NCBI RefSeq assembly: GCF_029909975.1
Contig: NZ_CP094516.1
Location: forward strand, 3,720,001-3,784,000
Direction: 5' to 3'
DNA from: Bradyrhizobium sp. ISRA430
GTDB taxonomy: Bacteria > Pseudomonadota > Alphaproteobacteria > Rhizobiales > Xanthobacteraceae
Length of the DNA: 64,000 nt
Within the stretch, counting starts at the first letter, position 1. Each line of letters starts with the position of its first letter. The notes below the pieces were generated by a model. The model was not told the origin of the DNA, made no database searches, and saw nothing but the letters and a program-made list of their open reading frames with translations. Made by a program: the position numbers and the translations under genes. Positions 46,585 to 56,100 of the stretch are shown in pieces.

Positions 46585-47169
46585 CTATTTTGTCGGCTCG
46601 CCGAGCGAAAGCATTAGCCTGTTGGCCCAGTTGAAGAACGACGCGCCGTTGATGACGTCGACGATTTCAGCATCGTCGAGACCAGCGCTGCGCAGCTCTT
46701 CGATGTTGTCTTTTCCGAATGCGATCGGCGTCGTCGCCAGCGCGACGGAAGTCTTCACCACCGCATTCCAGCGCTCGCCGAGATCGGCCTTGATGCCCTC
46801 GTCGAGCAGGCGCTGCACGTCGTCGCGGCGCTTCGAGTAGGTGCTGGCAAAGCGCGCATGCACGGCGGCGCAATAGATGCAGCCGTTGTAGCGCGAGGTC
46901 GCTGCCGCCGCGAGCTCGCGCTCGGCGCGCGGCAAGCCGTCCGCCACGTTGTAGAAAATATCCTTGTCGGTCTTGGTGCGGGCTTCCAACACTTCGGGAT
47001 CGCGCACCAGGAGACGGAAATATTCGGACTTGGCGCGGGCGCGATCGACGAGGCCCGCGAAGTGCCGCTCAGTCAGCTCAGCCTCGGGCAGCGGATCGAT
47101 CCATGCCACCCAGCCGAGCTCATCCTGGGTGAACACGACCGGTGGATTGACTGTGTTTGCAGCGCTCAT
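46585..47169 (-). CDS. AhpD/CMD-type peroxidase-like protein (Avi_7169 type)
   Basis: 194 residues, helical. The AhpD catalytic pattern is intact: C97-x2-C100-x3-H104 in SRYNGCIYCAAVHARF. I recall a named family (alkylhydroperoxidase domain protein, Avi_7169 type) that is regularly paired with a second CMD protein and a luciferase-like monooxygenase, exactly as seen here. The pair may reduce or detoxify a peroxide or act on the oxygenase product. It starts 12 nt after the next CMD gene. Confidence 0.85.
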   Translation of the reverse strand: MSAANTVNPPVVFTQDELGWVAWIDPLPEAELTERHFAGLVDRARAKSEYFRLLVRDPEVLEARTKTDKDIFYNVADGLPRAERELAAAATSRYNGCIYCAAVHARFASTYSKRRDDVQRLLDEGIKADLGERWNAVVKTSVALATTPIAFGKDNIEELRSAGLDDAEIVDVINGASFFNWANRLMLSLGEPTK

Positions 47170-47180
47170 GATACAGCCTC

Positions 47181-47780
47181 CTACGCGCTCGCCGCGGCAA
47201 GCGTGCGCAGGCCGCTTACGACGCGCACCTGAAACGACAGGAACGCGACGAGTTGGGACAAAGTAACGATGCCGGTGTTCGACCAGCCGGCGCCGAGCAG
47301 CGCCTTCATGTCGGCAGACGCGGCATCGCGCGGCCGGAACACCAGGAGATGCGCATGTTCGAGCGCCGCGGCGAGCCGGGCGCCGAGGACCGGCTTGCGA
47401 TCCGCGCTCACACGGTAGATCAAGCCGGCCTTGTTCTCGATCGACAGCGGGCCGGCCGGAAAGGCGCCATACGGCCCCGAGGTCTTGCCGTGGGCGACTT
47501 CCGCCTCGATCGCTTCGACAAGGCCCGCTCCGTCGGTTGCCGCAAGCTTTGCGCGATAGAAGGCGGTCACATTGGGCTCACCGTGGAGGCCGATCACGAA
47601 GAGCGCGACCGCCGCGCGCTCCGCGATGGAGAAATCGCTGGCGTCAATCGGCTTGAACAGAGCGAGGTAGCTCTTCTGCGCGTTCTCGCGCGCCTGCGCC
47701 CGCCGGGCGCGGATCGCGTCCAGGCTCGATCCGGGCTCGATCCCGGCGAGCGTGTCGATGATATCCGTCGTGCTCATCAT
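47181..47780 (-). CDS. CMD-domain protein without cysteines (Avi_7170 type)
   Basis: 199 residues, helical, CMD-like (IIDTLAGIEPGSSLDAIRARRAQARENAQKSYLALF, in parts, and a C-terminal AGWSNTGIVTLSQLVAFLSFQVRVVSGL, in parts). It has no cysteine at all, so it cannot do AhpD chemistry and may be a structural partner of the 46585-47169 protein. As I recall this matches the CMD family named after Avi_7170. Start ATG at 47780 or 47777. Confidence 0.82.
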   Translation of the reverse strand: MMSTTDIIDTLAGIEPGSSLDAIRARRAQARENAQKSYLALFKPIDASDFSIAERAAVALFVIGLHGEPNVTAFYRAKLAATDGAGLVEAIEAEVAHGKTSGPYGAFPAGPLSIENKAGLIYRVSADRKPVLGARLAAALEHAHLLVFRPRDAASADMKALLGAGWSNTGIVTLSQLVAFLSFQVRVVSGLRTLAAASA

Positions 47781-47813
47781 TCAGCCTCGTGCAACGCGAT
47801 TTGTCCATTCCGG

Positions 47814-48851
47814 CTAGCCTGCCAACGCGACGTCGGCCGCAGCCGTTCGGGTCCAGCCCAGCGCCGGTGCAACCTTGTCCGCGACCAGCTCGATCGATCG
47901 GAGGATATAGGGGTGCGGTGGATCGACCGAATGCGCCTGGAAGACGAGGTCGGTCACCCGCTCCAGCGTGGCGTCGGCTCGGAGCGAGGCGACGACGTCG
48001 TCGGCCGCGCCCACATGGGTGTCGAACGCCGTAATCATCTCCTCCAGCGTCTCGCCTGGCGCGGCGTGACCGCCCTTCATGAACTGCGGGAGCGCGCGCC
48101 GCAGCCCGATATCGGCGAGGCGCATCGCTTCGCGACGGTCCTCTGCGACGAAGACGCTGCGCGATGCCATGATCCGCGGCTCGCATCCTGGCGGCAGCGC
48201 CTCAAGATAAGCATCGATGATCGGATTTTGGATCTCGGCGAGCGTGGCCTTCGGCGCCTCCTTGGTGCGGGGCTGGGTCCGCGACAGCAACAGGCCATCG
48301 CCAGCCTTGCCCGCGCGCGCGCCACCCGTCACCGAGAATGTCGCCTGCCAGACCCGGTCGCACAGTTGCGGCCGCTGCGGATAGAGCGTATCGCCGCCGG
48401 TGAGTGGCTTGCCGGCCAGCGCGCTTCGGACGACCTCGAGATTGCGGGCGAAAATCTCGTTGCGCTGGGCGCTGTCGAGGCCGAAGGCGGCAAAGGCCGA
48501 CGGGTTGCCGCCGGTGCCGACGCCGAGCTCGAACCGGCCATTGCAAAGAAGATCAAGAACCGCGGCGTCCTCCGCCACCCTCACGGCATTCTCCAGCGGC
48601 AAGGTGACGATGCCGGTGCCGAGGCGAATGCGCGAGGTCTGGGCGGTGACGTAGCCGAGCAAGGTGAAGGGCGACGGCAATCCGCCCTCGCGCTCGTGAA
48701 AATGATGCTGCGCGATCCACGCGGAATCGAGGCCTGCCTTTTCCGCGTGCACGATCTGCTCCGCCGCGAAGCGGTATCGCTCGGCCGGCGGTGCCTCATC
48801 GAGAAGGCGCGTGAAGAACCCCAGTCGTTTCAGGTTTGCAAAGCGTTTCAT
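47814..48851 (-). CDS. Luciferase-like FMN-dependent monooxygenase (KPN_01858 type)
   Basis: 345 residues from ATG 48851. TIM-barrel luciferase-like features: LGFFTRLLDE, WIAQHHFHEREGGLPSPFTLLGYVTAQTSRIRLGTGIVTLPLENAVRVAEDAAVLDLLCNGRFELGVGTG (in parts). Such enzymes oxidise or cleave C-S, C-N or C-H bonds using reduced flavin. The tie to two CMD proteins fits, from memory, the KPN_01858 subgroup; substrate unknown. An open stretch upstream of 48851 is not needed. Confidence 0.88.
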   Translation of the reverse strand: MKRFANLKRLGFFTRLLDEAPPAERYRFAAEQIVHAEKAGLDSAWIAQHHFHEREGGLPSPFTLLGYVTAQTSRIRLGTGIVTLPLENAVRVAEDAAVLDLLCNGRFELGVGTGGNPSAFAAFGLDSAQRNEIFARNLEVVRSALAGKPLTGGDTLYPQRPQLCDRVWQATFSVTGGARAGKAGDGLLLSRTQPRTKEAPKATLAEIQNPIIDAYLEALPPGCEPRIMASRSVFVAEDRREAMRLADIGLRRALPQFMKGGHAAPGETLEEMITAFDTHVGAADDVVASLRADATLERVTDLVFQAHSVDPPHPYILRSIELVADKVAPALGWTRTAAADVALAG

Positions 48852-48984
48852 ACGACCCCTGTCGGGCGAGGATTGCCACGGCTCCGATGATGTCGGTTGC
48901 CGCGGCCGGAGACAAGCGGGCATTGCGCAAGGCTGCCACGTCGCCCCGATCGCGCCTCCGCCGGAGTTTGGCTGGGCAGTCTGC

Positions 48985-49767
48985 CTACCAGCTCGGCAGC
49001 ACCGCGCCCTTGAACTTGGTCAGGACAAACTCCTTGACCTCCGGCGTGTGATAGCTGTCCACGAGGATCTTGACCCAGGGCTTGTCCTTGTCGGCGGTGC
49101 GGACCGCGATCAGGTTGACGTAGGGGCCCTTCGGATCTTCGCGCAGGATCGGATCCTTGACGGGATCGAGGCCAGCCTGGGTCGCGTAGTTGGTGTTGAT
49201 CGCGGCGGCATCAACATCGTCGAGCGCGCGGGGCGCCTGCGCCGCGTCGACCTCGACGAACTTCAGCTTCTTGGGGTTTTCGGCGATGTCCAGTACCGAC
49301 GGCTTGAAGCCGACGCCGTCCTTCAGCTTGATGACGCCCTTGTCGCGCAGGAGCAGCAGCACGCGCCCGCCATTGGTCGGATCATTCGGGATCGAAATCT
49401 TGCCGCCGTCGGGAATGTCGGCCCAGTTCTTGTGCTTCTTCGAATAGACCCCGATCGGGAAATTCACGGTGAGCCCGACCGAGTCGATCTTATAGCCACG
49501 GTCGGCCTTCTGATTGTCGAGATAAGGTTGGTTCTGGAAGGAATTGGCCTGGATGTCGCCGGCATCGAGCGCGGCGTTCGGCACGACATAGTCGGAGAAC
49601 TCGATGAGCTGGATATCGAGCCCGTTCTTCGCCGCGATCGGCTTCACCGCTTCGAGGATCTGCGCGTGCGGCCCCGGCGTCACGCCGATCTTGATGGTCT
49701 CGGCCATGGCACCCGCGGACCAGACGGCGAGCAAGGTTGAAAGGATCAGGGGGAGGCGAAACGACAT
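48985..49767 (-). CDS. MetQ/NlpA-family substrate-binding protein
   Basis: 260 residues from ATG 49767, which has GGAG 7 nt upstream; the ATG at 49779 is also in frame. Signal peptide LILSTLLAVWSAGAMA then ETIKIGVTPGPHAQILEAVKPIAAKNGLDIQLIEFSDY (in parts), typical of the MetQ family. There is no lipobox cysteine, so unlike MetQ it would be a soluble periplasmic protein. No metN or metI lies in the window. It precedes the monooxygenase gene and may bring in its substrate or a related amino acid-like compound. Confidence 0.88.
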   Translation of the reverse strand: MSFRLPLILSTLLAVWSAGAMAETIKIGVTPGPHAQILEAVKPIAAKNGLDIQLIEFSDYVVPNAALDAGDIQANSFQNQPYLDNQKADRGYKIDSVGLTVNFPIGVYSKKHKNWADIPDGGKISIPNDPTNGGRVLLLLRDKGVIKLKDGVGFKPSVLDIAENPKKLKFVEVDAAQAPRALDDVDAAAINTNYATQAGLDPVKDPILREDPKGPYVNLIAVRTADKDKPWVKILVDSYHTPEVKEFVLTKFKGAVLPSW

Positions 49768-49950
49768 CTTGGTCTCCATGGAACCGGCAATAGCTTGTGT
49801 CGTCTTGTCCCGTGTGCAGCACGAAATCAATGAAATGGAAATTCAAATTTGGCCCCGTGGAGGCACGCTGCTTCTCTCTGCGTGGCCAATCGGGAAATGG
49901 AACGCGTGGCACGGCCTGAGCATGTGCGCGAGACGAGCCCGCAGCCCCGA

Positions 49951-51393
49951 TCACTCGGGACGCCAGGTCGATGGCGACAGCATGATCAGGGCGCAGATCA
50001 CGGCATAGGTTAGGAGCGAAACGGTAACCATGCCGGCAACCCCCGCCATTCCCGCGCCAAAGCTGGCGACGGCGATCCAGCCTCCGCCGGCCGCGATCAG
50101 GATCCGCGCGACGGATGAGGCGAGCGGGCCCATCGCGCGGCCGGTGCCCTGGGCAGCGAAGGACGCGACGAAGCCGAAGCCGAGTGCGGCATAGGCCGGG
50201 GCTACGATGCGCAGATAGACCGTGCCCGCGCGCACCACCTCGGCTTCATGGCTGAAGAGATGCAGCCAGCCCGTTGGAAAGATCGCAACCGTGATGCCGA
50301 TCGTGCCGGTCATGATCATGCCGAGGACACCGCTGATCCAGCCGATCTTTCGCGCCCGCGCCGTCTGCCCTGCACCCATGTTGACGCCGACCATGGTCAA
50401 GGTCGCGGTGCTGATGCCGAACAGGAGCGGGATCATGATGTAGTCGAGCCTCGAGGAGATGCCGTAGCCCGCGAGCGCGGAGGTCCCGAACAGGCCGACC
50501 GCGCCGGTGACGAGGATGACGGTCAGATTGGTCAGCACCGCGTTGAGCGCGGTGGGAATACCGACCTTCAGCATGTCGGCGAAGATCGCGGCCCGCAGGC
50601 GCACGATGCGCAAGGTGAGACCCGATTGCCCGGAGGCCATGTAGCGCAGCAGGACCAGCATCGCCGCCCCGTAATAGAGGCCGAAAGCGACGCCGGCGCC
50701 GCCGATGCCGAGCCGCGGAAACGGACCGAAGCCGAAGATCAGCACCGGCGAGACCGGGATGGTCACGATCGCGCCGATCAAAGTGACCAGCGCGGGCACC
50801 TTCACGTTGCCGGAGCCGCGCAGCGCCGCCGCCTGGAGATTGACGATCCAGACTGGAATGGCACCGGCAAAGAGATAGTCGGAATAGGTGATGGCGGCAG
50901 CGAGCGCCCCGTCCTGGCCGCCGAGTAGGCTATACAGACGCGGACCGCCGACGATCGCGCCGAACGTGAAGAGCGCGCCCGCGACGACAGCAAGCACCAC
51001 GGCATGAAACAGCGCCGCATCGGCGTCATCGCGGCGGCCGGCACCGACCGCACGTGCCACCGAGGACGCCACGCCGCTGCCGAACCCGCCGTTCGACATC
51101 ATGGTCATCAGCATGAAGATCGGGAACACCAGCGCGGCGCCTGCCAGTGCGTCCGTGCCGAGGAAGCCGACATAGTAGGCCTCGGCGATGTTGACCGCCG
51201 TCTGCGCCACCAGAACGGCCACGGTCGGCAGCGCGAGCTTGATCAGGGTGGGCAGGATCGGCGCGGCCAGCAGCGCGGCCCGCCTCCGCGCGCTCGCGCT
51301 CTGGGCGGGCGGCGCCTCGCGAAGCGGCGCCGTGGCCCGGACCGGGCTTTGCGCTGCTGACAAAGCCGGCGCCGCGGCGTCCTCGACTGACAT
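49951..51393 (-). CDS. MATE-family efflux transporter
   Basis: 480 residues with about 12 membrane segments. MATE features are LALPTVAVLVAQTAVNIAEAYYVGFLGTDALAGAAL (in parts) and a second repeat from about residue 275. MATE proteins export cationic drugs or metabolites with Na or H ions. A TetR-type gene diverges from it across tandem palindromes, so it is probably a regulated efflux pump. It may be separate from the uptake genes downstream. Confidence 0.93.
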   Translation of the reverse strand: MSVEDAAAPALSAAQSPVRATAPLREAPPAQSASARRRAALLAAPILPTLIKLALPTVAVLVAQTAVNIAEAYYVGFLGTDALAGAALVFPIFMLMTMMSNGGFGSGVASSVARAVGAGRRDDADAALFHAVVLAVVAGALFTFGAIVGGPRLYSLLGGQDGALAAAITYSDYLFAGAIPVWIVNLQAAALRGSGNVKVPALVTLIGAIVTIPVSPVLIFGFGPFPRLGIGGAGVAFGLYYGAAMLVLLRYMASGQSGLTLRIVRLRAAIFADMLKVGIPTALNAVLTNLTVILVTGAVGLFGTSALAGYGISSRLDYIMIPLLFGISTATLTMVGVNMGAGQTARARKIGWISGVLGMIMTGTIGITVAIFPTGWLHLFSHEAEVVRAGTVYLRIVAPAYAALGFGFVASFAAQGTGRAMGPLASSVARILIAAGGGWIAVASFGAGMAGVAGMVTVSLLTYAVICALIMLSPSTWRPE

Positions 51394-51448
51394 GCGTTCG
51401 ATCCTGTGTGCCCCTCATGGACCGCCGCCTATCGGCCGCCCCTATTGT

Positions 51449-51481
51449 ATTATGGCCATAATGTCTTATTATGAGCGTAAT
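51449..51481. promoter_or_regulatory. Two tandem 14-bp palindromes between MATE and TetR genes
   Basis: ATTATGGCCATAAT (51449-51462, a perfect palindrome) and ATTATGAGCGTAAT (51468-51481, 12 of 14 bases matching the first). Starts are 19 bp apart, near two helical turns. A larger inverted pair CCTATTG (51441-51447) and CAATAGG (51483-51489) encloses both. This is the classic layout of an operator for a divergently encoded TetR protein that controls itself and the efflux gene. Confidence 0.7.
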
Positions 51482-51540
51482 GCAATAGGTCCATCCTCAC
51501 GATTTTGTGGCCGGGTCCGGTCTGTACGCAGGAGGCAGTA

Positions 51541-52137
51541 TTGGCGCGCTACGACAAGGGACAGAGGGATGCGACACGCCGGCATATTCTCGACGTCGCC
51601 TCCGCGCAGTTTCGCGAGAGCGGCATCGCCGCAGTCGGCCTTGCCGGGATCATGTCGGAGGCGGGCCTCACCAACGGCGCCTTCTACACCCACTTCGCCT
51701 CCAAGGAAGAGCTGGTGCGCGAGGTGCTGCTCGACGCGCTGTCCCGGAGTGAGCAACGGCACGAGGACAATCTCGAGAACGGTATCGCGCTCGAGACGAC
51801 GATCCGCGACTATCTCTCCCCGCATCATCGCGACCGCGCCGGCACCGGCTGCCCGACCGCCGCCCTCGTTGCCGAGGTCGCGCGGCATCCGAAGGCGACC
51901 CGCGACGCCTTCACCCGGAAATTTTCGGACATCATCGCGCTGATGGCGGCGCAAATCCGGCAGGGTTCGCCGGACGAGCGGCGGCGCAGGGTGATCGCGA
52001 TCTACGCCACCATGGTCGGCGCTCTGCAATTGTCGCGCGCGATCAACGACAGGCAGTTGTCGGAGGAGATCCTGAAAGATGCAGCGGAGGCGGCGGTCAA
52101 TCTCGCAGGCCCGAAGAGGGCTACAGGAACCGATTGA
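51541..52137 (+). CDS. TetR-family repressor
   Basis: 198 residues from TTG 51541, preceded by AGGAGG at ideal spacing, which decides the start over an upstream GTG. N-terminal helix-turn-helix: LDVASAQFRESGIAAVGLAGIMSEAGLTNGAFYTHFASKEELVREVL (in parts). The C-domain senses an unknown ligand. It diverges from the MATE gene and probably controls both genes through the 51449-51481 palindromes. Confidence 0.93.
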   Translation: MARYDKGQRDATRRHILDVASAQFRESGIAAVGLAGIMSEAGLTNGAFYTHFASKEELVREVLLDALSRSEQRHEDNLENGIALETTIRDYLSPHHRDRAGTGCPTAALVAEVARHPKATRDAFTRKFSDIIALMAAQIRQGSPDERRRRVIAIYATMVGALQLSRAINDRQLSEEILKDAAEAAVNLAGPKRATGTD

Positions 52138-52283
52138 GTGGCGAAACCTACAGTCGAGGGGATTGCCATCTTAGCTGGCAAAAGGTTCAGCACGCTACGC
52201 GGGCGACCTGTTTTCATCCACCGCCAGCCTCGGTCGCCGTCACTGGCGGCAACGCCGATCCAACACCGCTTTCCGCCAGCGCA

Positions 52284-52457
52284 CTATCCACGAGCACAGC
52301 AATCAACCAGCAGATCCCAAATCCGTTGAGTCTCTGCGCTCTTGTGCATCTCCAATCGTTCTTCTGTGTTCGGCTCCGAATAGCTGGCAACCGGAATAAT
52401 TTCACGCGGCACAAACCATCGCTGCGTGATCGGATCGTACCATTTTCCGATGTTCAT
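52284..52457 (-). CDS. Small hypothetical protein
   Basis: 57 residues from ATG 52457 (MNIGKWYDPITQRWFVP); a GTG at 52466 would add three. The sequence has natural composition and a compact aromatic-rich start, unlike random GC-rich frames around it. No family recognised. A start at GTG or ATG cannot be decided from the weak ribosome site. Confidence 0.45.
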   Translation of the reverse strand: MNIGKWYDPITQRWFVPREIIPVASYSEPNTEERLEMHKSAETQRIWDLLVDCCARG

Positions 52458-52663
52458 GTCGCTCACGTCGATCAGTCCACATCGTTGAACCCGTTAAGCC
52501 TGGGGCTTGAAGCTCCAGGCAGTTTGCCAACCAAGTGCTTTCGCAAACGTTCCCGATTCCGCACAATTCGTCGTGCGGTATCACGCTCCGTCTATGATGT
52601 TCGGAAGCGGCAATCTGCAGTCAGGATGACGGCACTATGGCAACAATGTGCCTGTGGTCGCGA

Positions 52664-52858
52664 CTAGCGCGCCCTCGCCGGATGCAGCGTGCGCGGATGA
52701 CGCTCGTGCAGCGGCCGCGCGAGGTCTTCGCGCTGGGTGTCGCGCCCCTTCATCGCGGCCTCGAACAGCGCTTCCTGGATATCGCGAGGCATGTCGCCCC
52801 AAACCTGCATGGCCGCACGTCCCAGCAGCTTAGCGAAATAGTCCGCTCCATCGCTCAT
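52664..52858 (-). CDS. Small hypothetical protein
   Basis: 64 residues from ATG 52858, preceded by GGGAG at 7-nt spacing. A helical N-terminal part (DYFAKLLGRAAMQVWGDMPRDIQEALFEAAM) and a basic tail (PLHERHPRTLHPARAR). I think small proteins of this form recur in Bradyrhizobium but cannot confirm it. Function unknown. Confidence 0.6.
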   Translation of the reverse strand: MSDGADYFAKLLGRAAMQVWGDMPRDIQEALFEAAMKGRDTQREDLARPLHERHPRTLHPARAR

Positions 52859-53138
52859 TCGATTCTCCCGATCCATCGCTTTCCCGGCCGGGAACAGGCG
52901 CGCATCAAGCCAAGGCAACGCCCATTACTTGGCAACTTTCCCCGGACACGCGCATTAACGGGTAGAAATGGAACAGGACGCGCTCTCACACTCGTGAGCA
53001 GCCGGATTTATTTCCCAGCCATGCCGCATGCGGAACACGCGGCGCTTGCGCGCATAATCGTCGCGTTTGCGCGCCGGACACTTTTCGGGGCGCAGAACCC
53101 AAGCACCTCTCCCGCGCGAGCCGGTAGAGCCCCGCCGG
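52859..53138. other. Intergenic region with no visible gene
   Basis: About 280 bases between a small minus-strand gene and the end of the cyclase gene. I see no convincing frame, terminator or repeat. Overlapping short frames on both strands look like GC-rich noise. Confidence 0.4.
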
Positions 53139-56100
53139 TCAGCCCCGCGCGAACTGGCTACCGCCGCTCCGGAGCAACATTTGCGCTTGTTCGATTTCGG
53201 GAAGAGATCGCTCTGCATCAAATTCGGCGATGATGCCAGCGAGCACCTCGAGTGCCGCTCTGCCTTTCGTATTGCGCATGCGTGTAAGTCCAAGTGCGCT
53301 GCGGAGCTCGAATGTTCTCGTCTGTTGATGTCGGGCGATTTCCAGAGCTCGGTTGAAGGCATCTTCCGCACCGGAAAGGTCCGGCGGCTCGTGACGCAAT
53401 AGAAGTTCGCCCCGCACGCGATGCAGTTCGGCATCGAGCCAACGCTGACCGGAACGCTCGGTCCATCCAATCAGCTCGCTCAACATGTCCAAGCCGGCCT
53501 GGAGTTGGCCCGCCTCTGCCCCTGCCACGGCAACATGCATGACCCAAAACGGCTCACAAAGGTAGCAGTCATTCTCGTGCAGCGCGGTCAGCCCGAGGCG
53601 CATGTCTGTGAGCCCCGCCATTCGGTCATCGGCCCGCCACTTCGCCAGACCGTTCAGGTAGGTTCCGGCGGCCACATACAAGGGCATCGTGTGGTCGCGA
53701 GCCAACCCCAGTGCCAGGATCGTCTCTGTTTGCTGCAACATACCCCCGCATAGTCCGTCGAAAACGGCCCTGTGAACGAGCGCATTGGCCTGGGAAAGCG
53801 CCCGCTTCTCTCCTTGCGCACTCACCGCTTCTGCGGCGAGCCGGCGCGCGCGGTCTATCTTTCCAAGCGGCCATAGCACGAGCGCAAGGAATCTCATGAT
53901 GACGAACGGAAGATCCAGCGCCGACATCCTGAACGTCGCGGGATCCGGCTCGGCATCATAGATCGCAAGTGCCTGCTCGAGATGCGTTCTCGCGTTCAAG
54001 TAATCGCCCCCGAACCAGCAGGTCACCCCACTCGTCCAATGCGCGACAACGGCGGCCACCGGCGATTCCGGCCGTCGCTCGGCGGCACTCATGACGGCAT
54101 TCGCCAGCTCCCGCATCGGAGCGATCTCGCCATGCGTCAGGCAGGCATTGAAGAGGCCCGAATGGATCGGCGCAAGTTCGACCGGATCATTGATGTCGGC
54201 CGCGAGCTGGCGGGCGCGCGTCCATGCGGCCACCGTTTCGGGCGCGCTGTGCCCGAGGCTGCCCCGCAATGCACGGCCATATGCGATCTGAAGGTGGAGC
54301 CTGCTCATCATGCGGCCGGGCTCATCGGGCAGCTCATCGGCGATGGCAATCGCTTTGCGAAGATGCGCAATCGCTTCGGAATAGGCCGAGCGCTTCAGCG
54401 CCTCTTGGCCCGCCTTGCGCCACCATTCGAGGGCGACCTCGCTCAGTCCCGCCTCACTGAAGTGGTGTGCAAGTATCTCCGGCTCAGTCGCGGCGACGAC
54501 TGGAAACTTGTCACGCAGAACGTCGCCAATCTGCTTGTGGAGCACCTGCCGTCTGCTCCTGAGCATACTCTCGTAAGCCGCTTCCTGAACGAGTGCATGC
54601 TTGAAGCTATAGTTCGCTTCCGGCGGGACGCCGCGGCACACCAGCAATTCCGCCTCTTCGAGCTGCCGTAGTGCGGCGCTCAGCGTCAAGTCATCGCGCC
54701 CCGCCACATACCTCAGCAATCCGTAAGAGAAGTCGCGGCCGATCGCGGCGCCGATCTGCGCCACCTCCTTGACTGGAGCCAGCCTGTCGAGCCGTGCCAT
54801 GAGGGAGTCCTGCAGCGTCGCGGGAATGGCGAGCGGCGGAAGCGGACTATCGAGGCGATAGCGCCCGGCGTCTTCGACGAGCAGTCCGGACTCCAGCACC
54901 ATCTTGGTCAATTCCTCGACGAAGAGCGGGATTCCGTCGGTCTTGTCGATGATCTGCTTCATCATCTCGCGCGGAAGCTGGCGGCCGACGGTCACCTGCT
55001 CGACCAGAGCGCGCGTATCCTGCCGGTCAAGCCGGTCGAGCCGCAACAGGCTGACATTGGCGAGCCCCGCCCAGGACGGTTCGAACTCGGGCCGCGACGT
55101 CATGAGGACGAGTATCGGCAGACCCCTGATCCGGTCGACCGCGAGATCCAGCAGTTCGAGCGTCGTGGCATCGGCCCAATGCGTGTCCTCGCAGATAATC
55201 AGCACAGGCTGCTGCCGTGCCAGCCCCTCGAGCTGATCGAGAAGGGCGGCGAACGTCTGTCGCCGCTGCTGCGCCGGGCTCAGGCCGAGCGGCGGATAAC
55301 GGTCGCCGGTGGGAATCGAAAGGAGCGCCGCGATGAGCGGCGTCGCTTGAGCCACCGACGCTGTTCCAAGTGCCAGCATTGCCTCAAGCTTGTCGAGTTT
55401 CTGCGCAGGCGTGTCGTGCGACCGGATGTCGGCGGCGCGCTCGAGCTGCGCGACGAAGGGATGAAGCGCGCTGTTGGTGTGGTAGGGCGAGCATTGATAC
55501 CGCACCCGGCGGTGCGGACCCAAAGTGGGGCTTTCCGCGAGCGTTGCAACCATGCGCGATTTGCCGATGCCTGCTTCGCCGCAGATCAGCATCATCTGGC
55601 CTTGCCCCTGCCACGCCAGGCGCTGGCGCGAGAGCGCGAACTCGATCTCCTCCTTGCGACCGACAAAGCCGATCGAGCGCGCCGCGCGGACCGCCTCGAA
55701 GCGGCTCTCCGACGCGGACGCACCTTCGACCGCCCAGGCCGCGATGGGCTCGGAGATGCCCTTGACCTCGCGGCGGCCGAGATTGCGAAACGCGAAGAGA
55801 TCACCGAGCAGCCGCCGCGTCGACGCGGCAACGACGACCGCGCCAGGCTCGGCCAGCCCCTGGAGCCGGGCGGCGAGGTTCAACGCATCACCGACCGTCG
55901 CCTGCTCCTCCGACGCAGTTCCGCTGACGAGATCACCGACCACCACAAGTCCGGTCGCAATCGCAATCCGCATTTCGACCTGCTCGCGTGTCTTGAGCTG
56001 CCTGACAGCGGCTATGACGTCGAGTCCCGCGCGTACTGCGCGCTCCGCATCATCCTCGTGAGCGCGGGGATAGCCGAAATAGATCAGTATTCCATCGCCC

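Noticed and set aside
44211..46634. 807-residue plus-strand open frame
   Set aside because: Antisense to the fused permease and binding protein genes, with the low-complexity composition of a shadow frame.
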